Source: Arthrobacter sp. StoSoilB19
GTDB taxonomy: Bacteria; Actinomycetota; Actinomycetes; Actinomycetales; Micrococcaceae
Reading direction: 5' to 3'
NCBI RefSeq assembly: GCF_019977275.1
Contig: NZ_AP024650.1
Coordinates: 620,001 to 684,000 of the forward strand
DNA: 64,000 nt
Shown here: positions 1 through 8,716 of the stretch, in pieces
Layout of the letters: each line of letters starts with the position of its first letter
Numbering within the stretch: the first letter of the stretch is position 1
Translations under genes and position numbers: made by a program
The notes under the pieces: generated by a model
What the model was told of the DNA's origin: nothing
The model's input: the letters and a program-made list of their open reading frames with translations, nothing else
The model's database searches: none

Positions 1-394
1 CGCGCGCAGGCGTGGACCGTGCTGAGAAGGGGTTCACCGGTGATGTTGGCCGGATTGCGGTGGCAACGAAGTCCGCACCGAACCGGTGGTAAGGGGCCAT
101 GACGTCAAGGCCGGCATGCAGCGTGGCCTTCAGGCGCTCAGTCAGGGAAGCGGTCCCGTCCAACGCTTCCGAGGCCCGCGCCGCGTGCTCTGCCTGCACC
201 TGGATGTACAGCTCGTGGACCAGGTCATCCTTGGACGCGAAGTAGTAATAGGCGTTGCCGACGGAGACGCCTGCCCCGGCGGCGATGGCGCGCATGGTGG
301 TCTTCTCGAACCCGATATCTCGGAACATGCGCAGCGCCGTGTCCGCCACCAGCTGCCTGGTCTGTTCGCTCTTCGCTGCCATCGGCATCCCCAT
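1..394 (-). CDS. TetR/AcrR-family transcriptional regulator (3' end cut by window edge)
   Basis: The protein reads MGMPMAAKSEQTRQLVADTA and continues off the window. Its N-terminal part is a classic TetR DNA-binding domain: helix-turn-helix with TTMRAIAAGAGVSVGNAYYYF followed by KDDLVHELY. Three in-frame ATGs (394, 388, 382) are possible starts; the third gives the usual spacing to the helix-turn-helix. The ligand domain is mostly missing, so the ligand is unknown. Two TTGAAC-N2-GTTCAA palindromes directly upstream suggest autoregulation and possible control of the divergent yhhQ gene. The family call is secure and the target is inferred. Confidence 0.85.
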   Translation of the reverse strand, partial: MGMPMAAKSEQTRQLVADTALRMFRDIGFEKTTMRAIAAGAGVSVGNAYYYFASKDDLVHELYIQVQAEHAARASEALDGTASLTERLKATLHAGLDVMAPYHRFGADFVATAIRPTSPVNPFSARSTPAR

Positions 395-396
395 TC

Positions 397-412
397 TTTG
401 AACATGTTCAAA
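397..412. promoter_or_regulatory. TetR operator candidate 1
   Basis: Perfect 16-bp palindrome TTTGAACATGTTCAAA immediately upstream of the TetR start codons. Its place just before the regulator gene, and a second copy 33 bp away, make autoregulation likely. Confidence 0.7.
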
Positions 413-430
413 AGCAGTGTGCCACAATAG

Positions 431-444
431 TTGAACAGGTTCAA
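431..444. promoter_or_regulatory. TetR operator candidate 2
   Basis: TTGAACAGGTTCAA carries the same TTGAAC/GTTCAA arms with a 2-nt centre as the site at 397-412. The centres are 33 bp apart, about three helical turns, which suits two dimers binding the same DNA face. Confidence 0.6.
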
Positions 445-453
445 AAACTGTCC

Positions 454-529
454 GTGCTAATCAAACCTTCTCCTTGGGGAGCTTTGCCACGCGGCCCGGT
501 GCGAGAATGGCACGAGTGCTAATACAACC
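454..529. repeat. Short direct repeat upstream of yhhQ
   Basis: GTGCTAATCAAACC (454-467) and GTGCTAATACAACC (516-529) match at 12 of 14 positions and lie 62 bp apart in the leader of the queuosine-precursor transporter gene. The role is unknown. It could be a regulatory binding site pair or chance. Confidence 0.35.
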
Positions 530-578
530 GGCCGCCCAGTACGGCAGGCCGGCCCACCACTCCTGAACGGATCCCTCG

Positions 579-1340
579 ATGACCTCCGCCCCCGGCCACA
601 GTGCCCTGCCCCAAACCGTCCAACCCACTGCCGCAGGTCCCGCCGCCAGATTCGCGGAAATCGGTTCGCCCTACTTCGGGATCATGCTGGCAGCCATGGC
701 AGTGGTGCTGATCCTGTCAAACATCGGAGCGTCCAAGGGGGTGGCATTCGGCCCCATCGTCACCGACGGCGGCTTCTTCCTCTTCCCGCTGGCTTACATC
801 CTCGGCGACGTGATCAGTGAGGTCTACGGCTTCAAGGTGGCCCGCAAAGCCATTTTCACCACATTTGCGCTGTCCGTCTTCGCTTCCCTCTGCTACTGGG
901 TAGTCATTGCGCTCCCCGGATTCGACGACGAGTACGGTGCCGCCAAGCAGTCCGCCCTGGAAGGGGCGCTTGGCCCCGTGCCACAAATCGTCCTGGCCTC
1001 CCTGCTGGCATTCCTGGCGGGGCAGACCATCAATTCCTGGATCCTGGTCCGGATGAAGGCCCGCACCGGGGAGAAGTCCCTATGGGCGCGGCTCATGGGA
1101 TCCTCGGGCGCCGGGGAGTTTGTGGACACGCTGATCTTCTGCAGCATCGCCGCACCCGTCATCGGCATCGCCGACCCCGGCAGCTTCGTGAACTACGTGC
1201 TGGTGGGTTTCGTCTACAAGACCGTGGTGGAGTTCCTCTTCGTCCCCGTGACCTCGCTGGTCATCAACTGGGTCAAGCGTCGCGAGCCCAGTTACGGCGT
1301 CGCGGGCCACGCCGCGGAAGCGGTGACAAACGCCGCATAG
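579..1340 (+). CDS. yhhQ: Queuosine precursor transporter (YhhQ/QPTR family)
   Basis: A 253-residue integral membrane protein that imports queuosine precursors (preQ0, preQ1 or queuine) for tRNA modification. Six or so hydrophobic segments are visible, with the family block FPLAYILGDVISEVYGFKVARK at about residues 67-88 and the later GEFVDTLIFCSIA and NYVLVGFVYKTVVEFLFVPVT blocks. The N-terminal 25 residues are a hydrophilic extension. A tgt gene lies 2 kb downstream on the opposite strand, so the two probably form a salvage pathway in a genome that need not make the base itself. Start ATG at 579 has only a weak GGATCC-like ribosome site. Substrate preference cannot be read from sequence. Confidence 0.88.
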   Translation: MTSAPGHSALPQTVQPTAAGPAARFAEIGSPYFGIMLAAMAVVLILSNIGASKGVAFGPIVTDGGFFLFPLAYILGDVISEVYGFKVARKAIFTTFALSVFASLCYWVVIALPGFDDEYGAAKQSALEGALGPVPQIVLASLLAFLAGQTINSWILVRMKARTGEKSLWARLMGSSGAGEFVDTLIFCSIAAPVIGIADPGSFVNYVLVGFVYKTVVEFLFVPVTSLVINWVKRREPSYGVAGHAAEAVTNAA

Positions 1341-1383
1341 CTGCCGCCCGGCGTCGTACGTTCCAACTGCTGATCGCGTGGGA

Positions 1384-1441
1384 TCGCCGGAAAGCTGCCG
1401 GATCGCCGGAAATTACCGGCGGCCTGGTCCCGTTCCGGCGA
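1384..1441. repeat. 58-bp palindromic repeat element, copy A
   Basis: Starts TCGCCGGAA and ends TTCCGGCGA, exactly 58 bp. The first 28 bp recur perfectly, inverted, in copy B at 2524-2551. It lies between the convergent 3' ends of yhhQ and the DUF559 gene. The inverted termini can form a hairpin, so it may act as a bidirectional terminator. Confidence 0.8.
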
Positions 1442-1466
1442 TTTGGCGCTCCGGCCGGCGGCGTGG

Positions 1467-2405
1467 CTACCGCCCAAGCGCAGCAAGGACACGGGCTTTG
1501 AACTCATGTTCACGGAAAAGGTCGGCCCATGTCAGGCGAAGGAAAGTCCAGCCATTCTCGGTGAGGGCCTTCTCCCGCTGCCGCTCCTGAAACAGCACCT
1601 CAGCCGTTGGCCCATAGTCGAAGTACTTCGTTTTCCCGTCGAATTCGAGTGCCACCTTCTTATCCTTCCAGGCGAAATCCAGCCGGTACCGGCCAGCACG
1701 TGTTGCCACCAACACTTGAGGCTCCGGCAGGGGAAGTCTCAGCCGCGTCAGGAGTTCGCGGGTTAGTGTTTCACCAGCTGACTCCGAACGTGGATCAGCG
1801 TGGGTAAGGGCGCGCCGGAGGGTCCGGACCCCGCGGCGTCCCTCCAGGCCCTCGGCCATGCTTTTCAGGAGGGCTTTGTCGGCCCCAAGCCGGAGGGCGT
1901 GATCGGTGAGCACCAGGGCCTGCCGGTAACCCAGCATCATGGCGCAATCCACTACCGTCCGCTCCAGCGAGGTCGCTTTGAGGCCGCCGAGGGTTACCAC
2001 CTCCGACGCTGTCCACGGCCGGGTATGGCCCCGGACATCCTTGCCGAGCCGCTCGCTGGAAGGGTTCCCCGGCAGCAGAAGGTGGATCGTGTCATCGACT
2101 GCCCACAAGTGCAGACCGTGCAGCCGGGCGGCAGAGGTATGGCTGTACACATAGCCGCCCGCAGACCTGGTCAGCGTCCCGTGCGCGTGGGCGCGAATCA
2201 ACTGCTTGCTGCGGACGGGACTCGTCTGCTTCTCCCACAGCTCAGCGCGGATGTAGCAGCCGTGGCGAAGACGTACCAGCTTCCCGTGGAGGACCAATGC
2301 CTTGATGGCCCGGGAATTGAGGCCCCTCTCGTGCAACTGCCCCGTCCGCCACAGGTTGCCGGTGCTCGGAAGGGAGGGGAGGCGGACTGGCGGCTGGGGT
2401 GTCAT
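1467..2405 (-). CDS. AbiEi-like N-terminal / DUF559 nuclease-fold protein
   Basis: A 312-residue protein with two parts. Residues about 15-60 resemble the winged-helix region of type IV toxin-antitoxin AbiEi antitoxins (GNLWRTGQLHERGLNSRAIK followed by LVRLRHGCYI). The C-terminal 90 residues carry YRLDFAWKDKKVALEFDGKT, the D...E-x-D pattern of DUF559/Vsr-like restriction-endonuclease folds. No partner toxin is adjacent. Such single genes are common and often multicopy in Arthrobacter-like genomes, but their function is not established. The gene is tightly bracketed by inverted 58-bp repeats, 25 bp beyond the stop and 88 bp before the start. It may be a DNA-binding or nuclease-like protein; activity is not shown. 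Confidence 0.7.
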   Translation of the reverse strand: MTPQPPVRLPSLPSTGNLWRTGQLHERGLNSRAIKALVLHGKLVRLRHGCYIRAELWEKQTSPVRSKQLIRAHAHGTLTRSAGGYVYSHTSAARLHGLHLWAVDDTIHLLLPGNPSSERLGKDVRGHTRPWTASEVVTLGGLKATSLERTVVDCAMMLGYRQALVLTDHALRLGADKALLKSMAEGLEGRRGVRTLRRALTHADPRSESAGETLTRELLTRLRLPLPEPQVLVATRAGRYRLDFAWKDKKVALEFDGKTKYFDYGPTAEVLFQERQREKALTENGWTFLRLTWADLFREHEFKARVLAALGR

Positions 2406-2493
2406 CCCGACAGGATCCTGCCGCTGCGACAGTTCAGGAAGGCGCCGCCGTCGTCATGTGGAAAACCTGCCAGGACCGTCCTGCCTCCCGGGG

Positions 2494-2551
2494 TCGCCGG
2501 AACCCGTCCGGCTCGCCGCAACGTTCCGGCGATCCGGCAGCTTTCCGGCGA
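2494..2551. repeat. 58-bp palindromic repeat element, copy B (inverted relative to A)
   Basis: TCGCCGGAA at 2494 and TTCCGGCGA at 2543-2551 bound a 58-bp unit. Read on the minus strand it matches copy A perfectly for the first 28 bp and at the far end. It sits just beyond the stop of the dienelactone hydrolase gene. The downstream flank resembles the flank of copy C. Confidence 0.8.
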
Positions 2552-2572
2552 GTTCGACGGCGGCCGGCCGGG

Positions 2573-3322
2573 TCAGCCCTTCAGTGTCCCGTCCAGGAGG
2601 GCACGCAGCTCACGGAAATGGCGTTCGGTGGCATCAGGGTGGAAGGCCGACGTGTCCGCCATCGTGTACCCGTGGGGCGCCCCTTCATAGATGACGTTGG
2701 ACGCCTCGAGCCCCGCAGCCTGGAGCGCCTTGCCCAGCCGGGCGACGGCGTCGGGAGCCATGCTCCGGTCATGGTCCGCGTGGCCGAACACGAACCGGGC
2801 CCGCGCCTTCCCGAGCCCAAGGTGCGGGCTGTCCGGCTCGTCAGTGGCCAGTCCGCCGGCGTGGAAGCCGCCGCAGGCAGCCACCACTTCAGGGTGGGAG
2901 GTGGTGGTGCGCACAGCCAGCCGGGCGCCCATGCAGTAGCCCACGGTGCCGATGGGGCCGGGGGCGACGCCGTCCAGTGCCGCCAGCGCCGAAATCCACG
3001 CGTCGATGTCCGGCAGCGCCTTGTCAGGAGTCAGGCGGCCAATCCGCGGGAAGGCGGCCCTGCCCGCCGCTTCCCGGCCTTGCTGGGTGGTCATGTCCGT
3101 GGCGGGGGCGAGTTCGGCGGCCGTTCCGTCCCGGTAGAAAACGTTGGGGGCCAGCACCACATAGCCCCAGTCGGCGATGCGCTGGGCCATCTCCTGGATG
3201 CGGGGGCGCAGGCCGAAGGCGTCCATGTAAAGGATGACGCCGGGAAAAGGACCGGTTCCGGTGGACGGGCGGGCCACCAAGGCCTCTGCAGTACCTTCCG
3301 CGGCAGGGATATGAATGAGCAT
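2573..3322 (-). CDS. Dienelactone hydrolase family protein
   Basis: A 249-residue cytoplasmic alpha/beta hydrolase. The nucleophile is Cys130 in GYCMG, the form used by carboxymethylenebutenolidase-type enzymes, with the acid in HADHD (183 or 185) and His217 in GAPHGYTM. The N-terminal MLIHIPAAEGTAEALVARP and LYMDAFGLRPRIQEMAQRIA are typical of the family. No chlorocatechol or beta-ketoadipate genes lie nearby, so the true substrate is open. Stop of this gene is 21 bp from repeat copy B. It ends in tandem behind tgt, and the 22-bp gap between tgt stop and this start codon places the two divergent or independent cannot be decided: both are on the minus strand with tgt upstream, so cotranscription is plausible. 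Confidence 0.82.
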   Translation of the reverse strand: MLIHIPAAEGTAEALVARPSTGTGPFPGVILYMDAFGLRPRIQEMAQRIADWGYVVLAPNVFYRDGTAAELAPATDMTTQQGREAAGRAAFPRIGRLTPDKALPDIDAWISALAALDGVAPGPIGTVGYCMGARLAVRTTTSHPEVVAACGGFHAGGLATDEPDSPHLGLGKARARFVFGHADHDRSMAPDAVARLGKALQAAGLEASNVIYEGAPHGYTMADTSAFHPDATERHFRELRALLDGTLKG

Positions 3323-3344
3323 CCGGCCAGCCTAGCGGACGTGC

Positions 3345-4691
<1,347 letters not shown>

Positions 4692-5420
4692 TCAGCTGAC
4701 CGGTTCCGAGTCCGGGTAGTTCCTGGAGCGCCACGTATCCCAGGCGGACCGGATGGCGTCAACCTTGCCGGCGCCCAGGTCGTAGGTGGAGGCGATGACC
4801 AGCGACCCTTCACCCTCTGCCCGGACGTCCTTGATGGCGGGATGGTCGGCCACCACCAGCAGCCCCTCGCCATGCTCTGCGTAGCCGTGCACGGTGAGTC
4901 CCACCTGGTGGCTGGTCCGGTACCAGACCTTGCCGCTGATTTCCTCTCCGGTATCCAAGGTGATTTGGTACGGCTCGCCCGGGGCAGGGAGGTCGGCCAG
5001 CCCCAGTTTCTCGATCGCGGAGCCCTTCCCCTCTGTCAGGTGCAGGAACAGGGTGTGCCGCTTGCCGTGCGGGTGGCGTTCCAGGGCAAAGCGGAGCTGC
5101 TGCAGGAAGGTCAGCCAGCCCTGGGTGATGTCCTCGTCCCAGGCAGCCCACTCGGAGTCGTGATCCATGGCCCCGCGGGTGACGCTGACCCGGGTTCCGC
5201 CGGCCACCGGGTGAAGCTCGAACGTGTCCCCGCCGTGGACGGTGAGGCTGGTATGGTCCGCGGATTCCTCCACGTCGCTGGAAAAGTAGATCTCCTTGAT
5301 CTCGGACTCCAGGTCCTCGGCCTGCCAGCCGTGCCACTGGGCTACCTTGGACGGTTCACGCAGCATGGTCCAGACCTGCGGCGCGTCGGCGTTGATCACT
5401 ACGCTGAGATTGTTGGTCAT
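4692..5420 (-). CDS. SRPBCC (START-like) domain protein
   Basis: A 242-residue protein beginning MTNNLSVVINADAPQVWTMLREPSKVAQWHGW, the opening strand and helix of the Bet v1/AHSA1-like fold that binds hydrophobic ligands. The C-terminal half, from about residue 145 (YQITLDTGEEISGKVWYRTSHQVGLTV), looks like a second half-domain with VADHPAIKDV. Ligand and role are unknown. It stands alone between tgt and an uncharacterised gene on the same strand. A similar two-part SRPBCC protein is encoded at 21557-22249, there paired with an ArsR regulator. Confidence 0.75.
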   Translation of the reverse strand: MTNNLSVVINADAPQVWTMLREPSKVAQWHGWQAEDLESEIKEIYFSSDVEESADHTSLTVHGGDTFELHPVAGGTRVSVTRGAMDHDSEWAAWDEDITQGWLTFLQQLRFALERHPHGKRHTLFLHLTEGKGSAIEKLGLADLPAPGEPYQITLDTGEEISGKVWYRTSHQVGLTVHGYAEHGEGLLVVADHPAIKDVRAEGEGSLVIASTYDLGAGKVDAIRSAWDTWRSRNYPDSEPVS

Positions 5421-5492
5421 AGCCCCGAATGTACAACTCCGGCTACGCCCCGGGTAGGGGTAATTTCCCCCGCCCCGAAGCCGGTCCTGCGG

Positions 5493-6488
5493 TCAGGACC
5501 GGACAGCCTCCAGCTCATTGCTGATCCGGCGTTCCAGCTCGGGCATCCCGATGGTTTCCGAGCCGCCGTGGGCCCGCAGGAACAGCAGGCTTTCCAGCCG
5601 CAGCAACCGCCATTCACGCTCGGCATCGTGGTTGGAGTTGTCGATGGAGCGGAAGATTTCCTTGTCGTACAGGTTGGGTTCGTTGAGTGAGCGCTGCCGC
5701 ACCTTGGCGGCCATGCGTGCCTTGAACGCATCCGTTTCCTGGTTTTCCGGGGTGCGGATCAGCTTCTCATAGACCTCGGCGCGTTCGTCCTGGCCGTCCT
5801 GCCGGCAGATGTAGCTGGCCAGGGCGAGGGAGGCCTCCACCGAGGTCCACCGGCCGGGGTTCCCGTCATAGGGCAGCACGGTGAGGAGGTCAGCCACGGC
5901 CAGAGCCCCGTCGGCATCCTTGAGCGTGATGAACAATTCGTGCGCCAGGTCGGTAAGGTCCTTCAGGCAGCTTCCGGACTTGAAGTTGACGCCCTTGGAG
6001 AGCCGGTCGGCCAGGAGCAGGACGCCCTCGGCATCCGGGTGGGCCTCGGCGGCGGCTTCCACCACGGACTCAGGGGTGCCGGCCGGAGCCGGGATGAGGG
6101 CGAGTTCCTCCTCGCTGGGTCCGGTCGCCGCGGGCGGTACCGGCGGCAGGGGAGGTACGACGACGGCGGGCGCCACGGTGATGGGCCCGGTCCCGGCGGT
6201 TTCCACCGGCGGTGTGGCTTCCGGGAGGTCAGCCGGCAGCGGCAGCTGGGTGACGTCGTCGTGCGTTCCGTCCACAACGGTGACGGTGGCACCTATGGCG
6301 ACCCGCAGCGTCCCGCCGCCGGAGAGGCTTGCCAGCACCAGTGCCGGGGAGCCGAAATCGTCCCGCTCAAGCTCCACCTGGTCGATTTCGGCGGTGCGGT
6401 GGCCGTCCGGAAGGAGGATGTGGGTGCCGGTGGTCAGAGATCCAGCCTGCTGTTCACGGTGGTGCCTGGCGGCTGGTGATTCGGTCAT
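5493..6488 (-). CDS. Uncharacterised protein (possibly DUF6707-like)
   Basis: A 331-residue soluble protein without signal peptide or membrane segment. Residues 1-80 look like a small beta-rich domain (GTHILLPDGHRTAEIDQVELERDD), residues about 80-130 are a Pro/Ala-rich linker (VAPAVVVPPLPPVPP), and residues 140-331 are helical, with TPR-like pattern (ALAVADLLTVLPYDGNPGRWTSVEASLALASYICR). It resembles a family I associate with Arthrobacter, but the name is given from memory and is uncertain. No neighbour hints at its job. Confidence 0.6.
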   Translation of the reverse strand: MTESPAARHHREQQAGSLTTGTHILLPDGHRTAEIDQVELERDDFGSPALVLASLSGGGTLRVAIGATVTVVDGTHDDVTQLPLPADLPEATPPVETAGTGPITVAPAVVVPPLPPVPPAATGPSEEELALIPAPAGTPESVVEAAAEAHPDAEGVLLLADRLSKGVNFKSGSCLKDLTDLAHELFITLKDADGALAVADLLTVLPYDGNPGRWTSVEASLALASYICRQDGQDERAEVYEKLIRTPENQETDAFKARMAAKVRQRSLNEPNLYDKEIFRSIDNSNHDAEREWRLLRLESLLFLRAHGGSETIGMPELERRISNELEAVRS

Positions 6489-6576
6489 GGGAGTCCTTAA
6501 GTTCTCTTGCGGTCCGCCCTACAGTCTACAAAGGCGGGCGCCTAAAACCGGGGACCCCCAGGTCCCGGCGCGGATG

Positions 6577-7116
6577 TCAGAAGCCCACACCTGCGAACGC
6601 CAGGGCCTGCCGGATGAGGCCGCCGCGGCCTCCTGCGAACTCCATCTGGACGCCCGGGCTGAGGACTTCCTCGGGGGTCATCCATGTCAGTTCCAGGGCG
6701 TCCTGGCGGGGTTCGCACTCGCCCGTGACCGGGATGATGTAGGCCAGGGACACGGCGTGTTGCCGCTCGTCGGTGAACCCCGTCTGGGACGGTGCCGGGA
6801 AGTATTCGGCCACCGTGAACGGCACGGGGCTGAGCGGCAGCTGCGGAAACGCCAGGGGGCCCAGGTCCTTCTCCATGTGCCGCAGCAGGGCGGCGCGGAT
6901 GGTTTCGCGGTAGATGACCCGGCCGGAGACCAGGGACCGCACCATGGTCCCGTCGGCGTCGGCCTGCAGCAGCGTGCCCACCTCGTTGACGTATCCCAGC
7001 GGATCCAGCCTGACCGGCACGGCCTCCACGTACACCATGGGCAGCCGCCCGCGGGCCTCAAAGAGGTCTTCTTCAGAGAGCCAGCCGGGATTCGGGTCAG
7101 GTGTGCGCACGTTCAT
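6577..7116 (-). CDS. NUDIX hydrolase family protein (DUF4916 type)
   Basis: A 179-residue protein with the pattern of DUF4916, a divergent NUDIX-fold group: N-terminal PNPGWLSEEDLFEARGRLPMVYVEAVPVRLDPLGYVNEVG, central YRETIRAALLRHMEKDLGPLAFPQ, and PFTVAEYFPAPSQTGFTDERQHAVSLAYIIPVTGECEP. A canonical GX5EX7REUXEEXGU NUDIX box is not apparent, so classical nucleotide pyrophosphatase activity should not be assumed. It is 10 bp upstream of nothing else on its strand except the VOC gene that ends 10 bp before its start, suggesting a short VOC-NUDIX transcription unit. Confidence 0.75.
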   Translation of the reverse strand: MNVRTPDPNPGWLSEEDLFEARGRLPMVYVEAVPVRLDPLGYVNEVGTLLQADADGTMVRSLVSGRVIYRETIRAALLRHMEKDLGPLAFPQLPLSPVPFTVAEYFPAPSQTGFTDERQHAVSLAYIIPVTGECEPRQDALELTWMTPEEVLSPGVQMEFAGGRGGLIRQALAFAGVGF

Positions 7117-7125
7117 GGTTAAGTT

Positions 7126-7884
7126 CTACCCCATGGGGCGGTGCTGGGAGATCCAGAGCGTGGCGGGCGCGTTGGGGCTGCCCACGTCCGGATTGGCAAC
7201 GTGAAGAGTGCTCCCAAAGGCTTCCTCGGTCAGGCTGGCCGGGAAACCGGCACCGGCGAGGCGCTCCCGCAACGGTTCCAGCCCGCCGTCGTATTCGAAG
7301 CCCAGGCCTGAGCGCGGGGGCCCCGACGCCGGGCGCACCAGGAGGACGCCGCCGTTCTTGGCCGTGAAATCGGCGGTTTCGTCGTTGTCCGGCACCGGCC
7401 GGGGACGGGCGCCGGCGTGCAGCAGGGTGCGGATGGCTGCCTCCGGGTCCGGGGTGTACCAGACGCCGGCGACGGCCAGTGCGGGATCGGCATCGGCGCA
7501 CTGGGCGCCGTGGACGGCCTTGTCCGCCAGGAAGCTGAATCCGTCCGGCGCGGTGACCCGGCAGGCCTCACCGTGGTCCGTTGCGACGAGTTCGGCCGGC
7601 TGCGTTGGTTCCTCTTGCGTTCCGTCCGCCTGCGGTCCGCCCTCCTGGGCGGACAGGTTGGTGCGGCGGGCGAACTCCGCCACGTCGCCCACTTCCACCC
7701 CAAACACGGTGCGGCCGTCCTGGCCGGACCCTGCCTCGGCGCCGTGCAAAGCCAGGCGGCCTGACGCGGAGTCGAAGACCTGCCACCCGCCGTCGTCCTC
7801 TGTCTGGACCATTCCCAGGGCGGTGAGGAACTGCTTCCAGGGCTCGATGCGGGACGTGAAGTGGACGGGACGGACTCGGAGCAT
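7126..7884 (-). CDS. VOC (glyoxalase/bleomycin-resistance fold) family protein
   Basis: A 252-residue protein starting MLRVRPVHFTSRIEPWKQFL, a typical opening of VOC proteins, and containing two babbab-type halves (second half from about ADPALAVAGVWYTPDPEAAIRTLL). The start at 7884 is chosen because AAGGAC lies 7 bases upstream and because homologous VOC proteins begin at this strand; longer upstream reading frame lacks coding character. Metal ligands are not clearly conserved, so it may bind a ligand instead of catalysing a reaction. It faces away from the YdeI-like gene with a 125-bp divergent promoter region. Confidence 0.75.
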   Translation of the reverse strand: MLRVRPVHFTSRIEPWKQFLTALGMVQTEDDGGWQVFDSASGRLALHGAEAGSGQDGRTVFGVEVGDVAEFARRTNLSAQEGGPQADGTQEEPTQPAELVATDHGEACRVTAPDGFSFLADKAVHGAQCADADPALAVAGVWYTPDPEAAIRTLLHAGARPRPVPDNDETADFTAKNGGVLLVRPASGPPRSGLGFEYDGGLEPLRERLAGAGFPASLTEEAFGSTLHVANPDVGSPNAPATLWISQHRPMG

Positions 7885-8009
7885 GGCATTGTCCTTGATG
7901 CTGGTTGACGGGCGGCAGTGGGTGACGGCTGCTGTATGGCCATGATGCCACCGGAAGCGCCGGCGCACACAGGGCTTGTGGCCTGGGATTCTCCGGGCAG
8001 AATGGGGCC

Positions 8010-8618
8010 ATGGCCGATGACCTCGATGAACTGCTGGTACCTGACGCTGCCGCCTGGCGTGCATGGCTGGAAGAAAACCACAGGACCAGCCCGGGAGTGT
8101 GGCTGGTCCTGCACAAGAAGGGCGGCACGGTAACCGGCCTGGACTACCCGGCGGCGCTGGACGAGGCACTCTGCTTTGGCTGGATCGACGGGCAGCTGCG
8201 GCGCCGGGATGATGAAAGCTCCTTCCAGCGGATGACGCCGCGGCGTCCGCGGAGCGTCTGGTCCGCCCGGAACGTGGGGCACGTTGCGCGCCTGGAAGAG
8301 GAGGGGAAAATGACCGACGCCGGCAGGGCAGCGGTGGAGGCGGCCAAGGCGGACGGCCGCTGGGACGCAGCGTACGGCGGGCAGGCCGACGTGAAGGTTC
8401 CGGCAGACCTGGCTGCCGCGATTGCCGCGAACCCCGAGGCCCAGGCGATGTTCGACGTCCTCACTAAAACCAACCTGTTCGCCCTGGTGTACAGGACCAA
8501 TTCGGCCAAGCAGGCAGCCACCCGGGAACGCCGGATCGCGGGGTTCGTGGAGATGCTGGCCCGCGGCGAAACCCCGTTTCCGCAGAAGAAGCGCCCTGCC
8601 GGCCAGGACCGGCAATAG
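8010..8618 (+). CDS. YdeI/OmpD-associated family protein
   Basis: A 202-residue soluble protein with the family signatures AWRAWLEENHRTSPGVWLVLHKKGG, ALDEALCFGWIDGQLRRRDDESSFQRMTPRRPRSVWSARN near the N terminus and the C-terminal AATRERRIAGFVEMLARGETPFPQ. The family is widespread in soil bacteria, but its biochemical role is poorly defined. Start ATG at 8010 follows a GGGGCC-like site. The gene is monocistronic as far as can be seen, followed by GH32 on the same strand after about 100 bp. Confidence 0.85.
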   Translation: MADDLDELLVPDAAAWRAWLEENHRTSPGVWLVLHKKGGTVTGLDYPAALDEALCFGWIDGQLRRRDDESSFQRMTPRRPRSVWSARNVGHVARLEEEGKMTDAGRAAVEAAKADGRWDAAYGGQADVKVPADLAAAIAANPEAQAMFDVLTKTNLFALVYRTNSAKQAATRERRIAGFVEMLARGETPFPQKKRPAGQDRQ

Positions 8619-8716
8619 TTCATGACGCTCCGGGATTCGGTTCCCGGGCGCCGGGCCGGTAAAATTGACGGTTCACTTGCGCTGGTGCCGTTCCCCGAAC
8701 CCGGGGGACGGCACTT

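Noticed and set aside
450..578. Possible preQ1 riboswitch before yhhQ
   Set aside because: The leader contains a direct repeat and C-rich stretches, but I could not find a convincing H-type pseudoknot or the expected A-rich tail; no claim is made without a covariance search.
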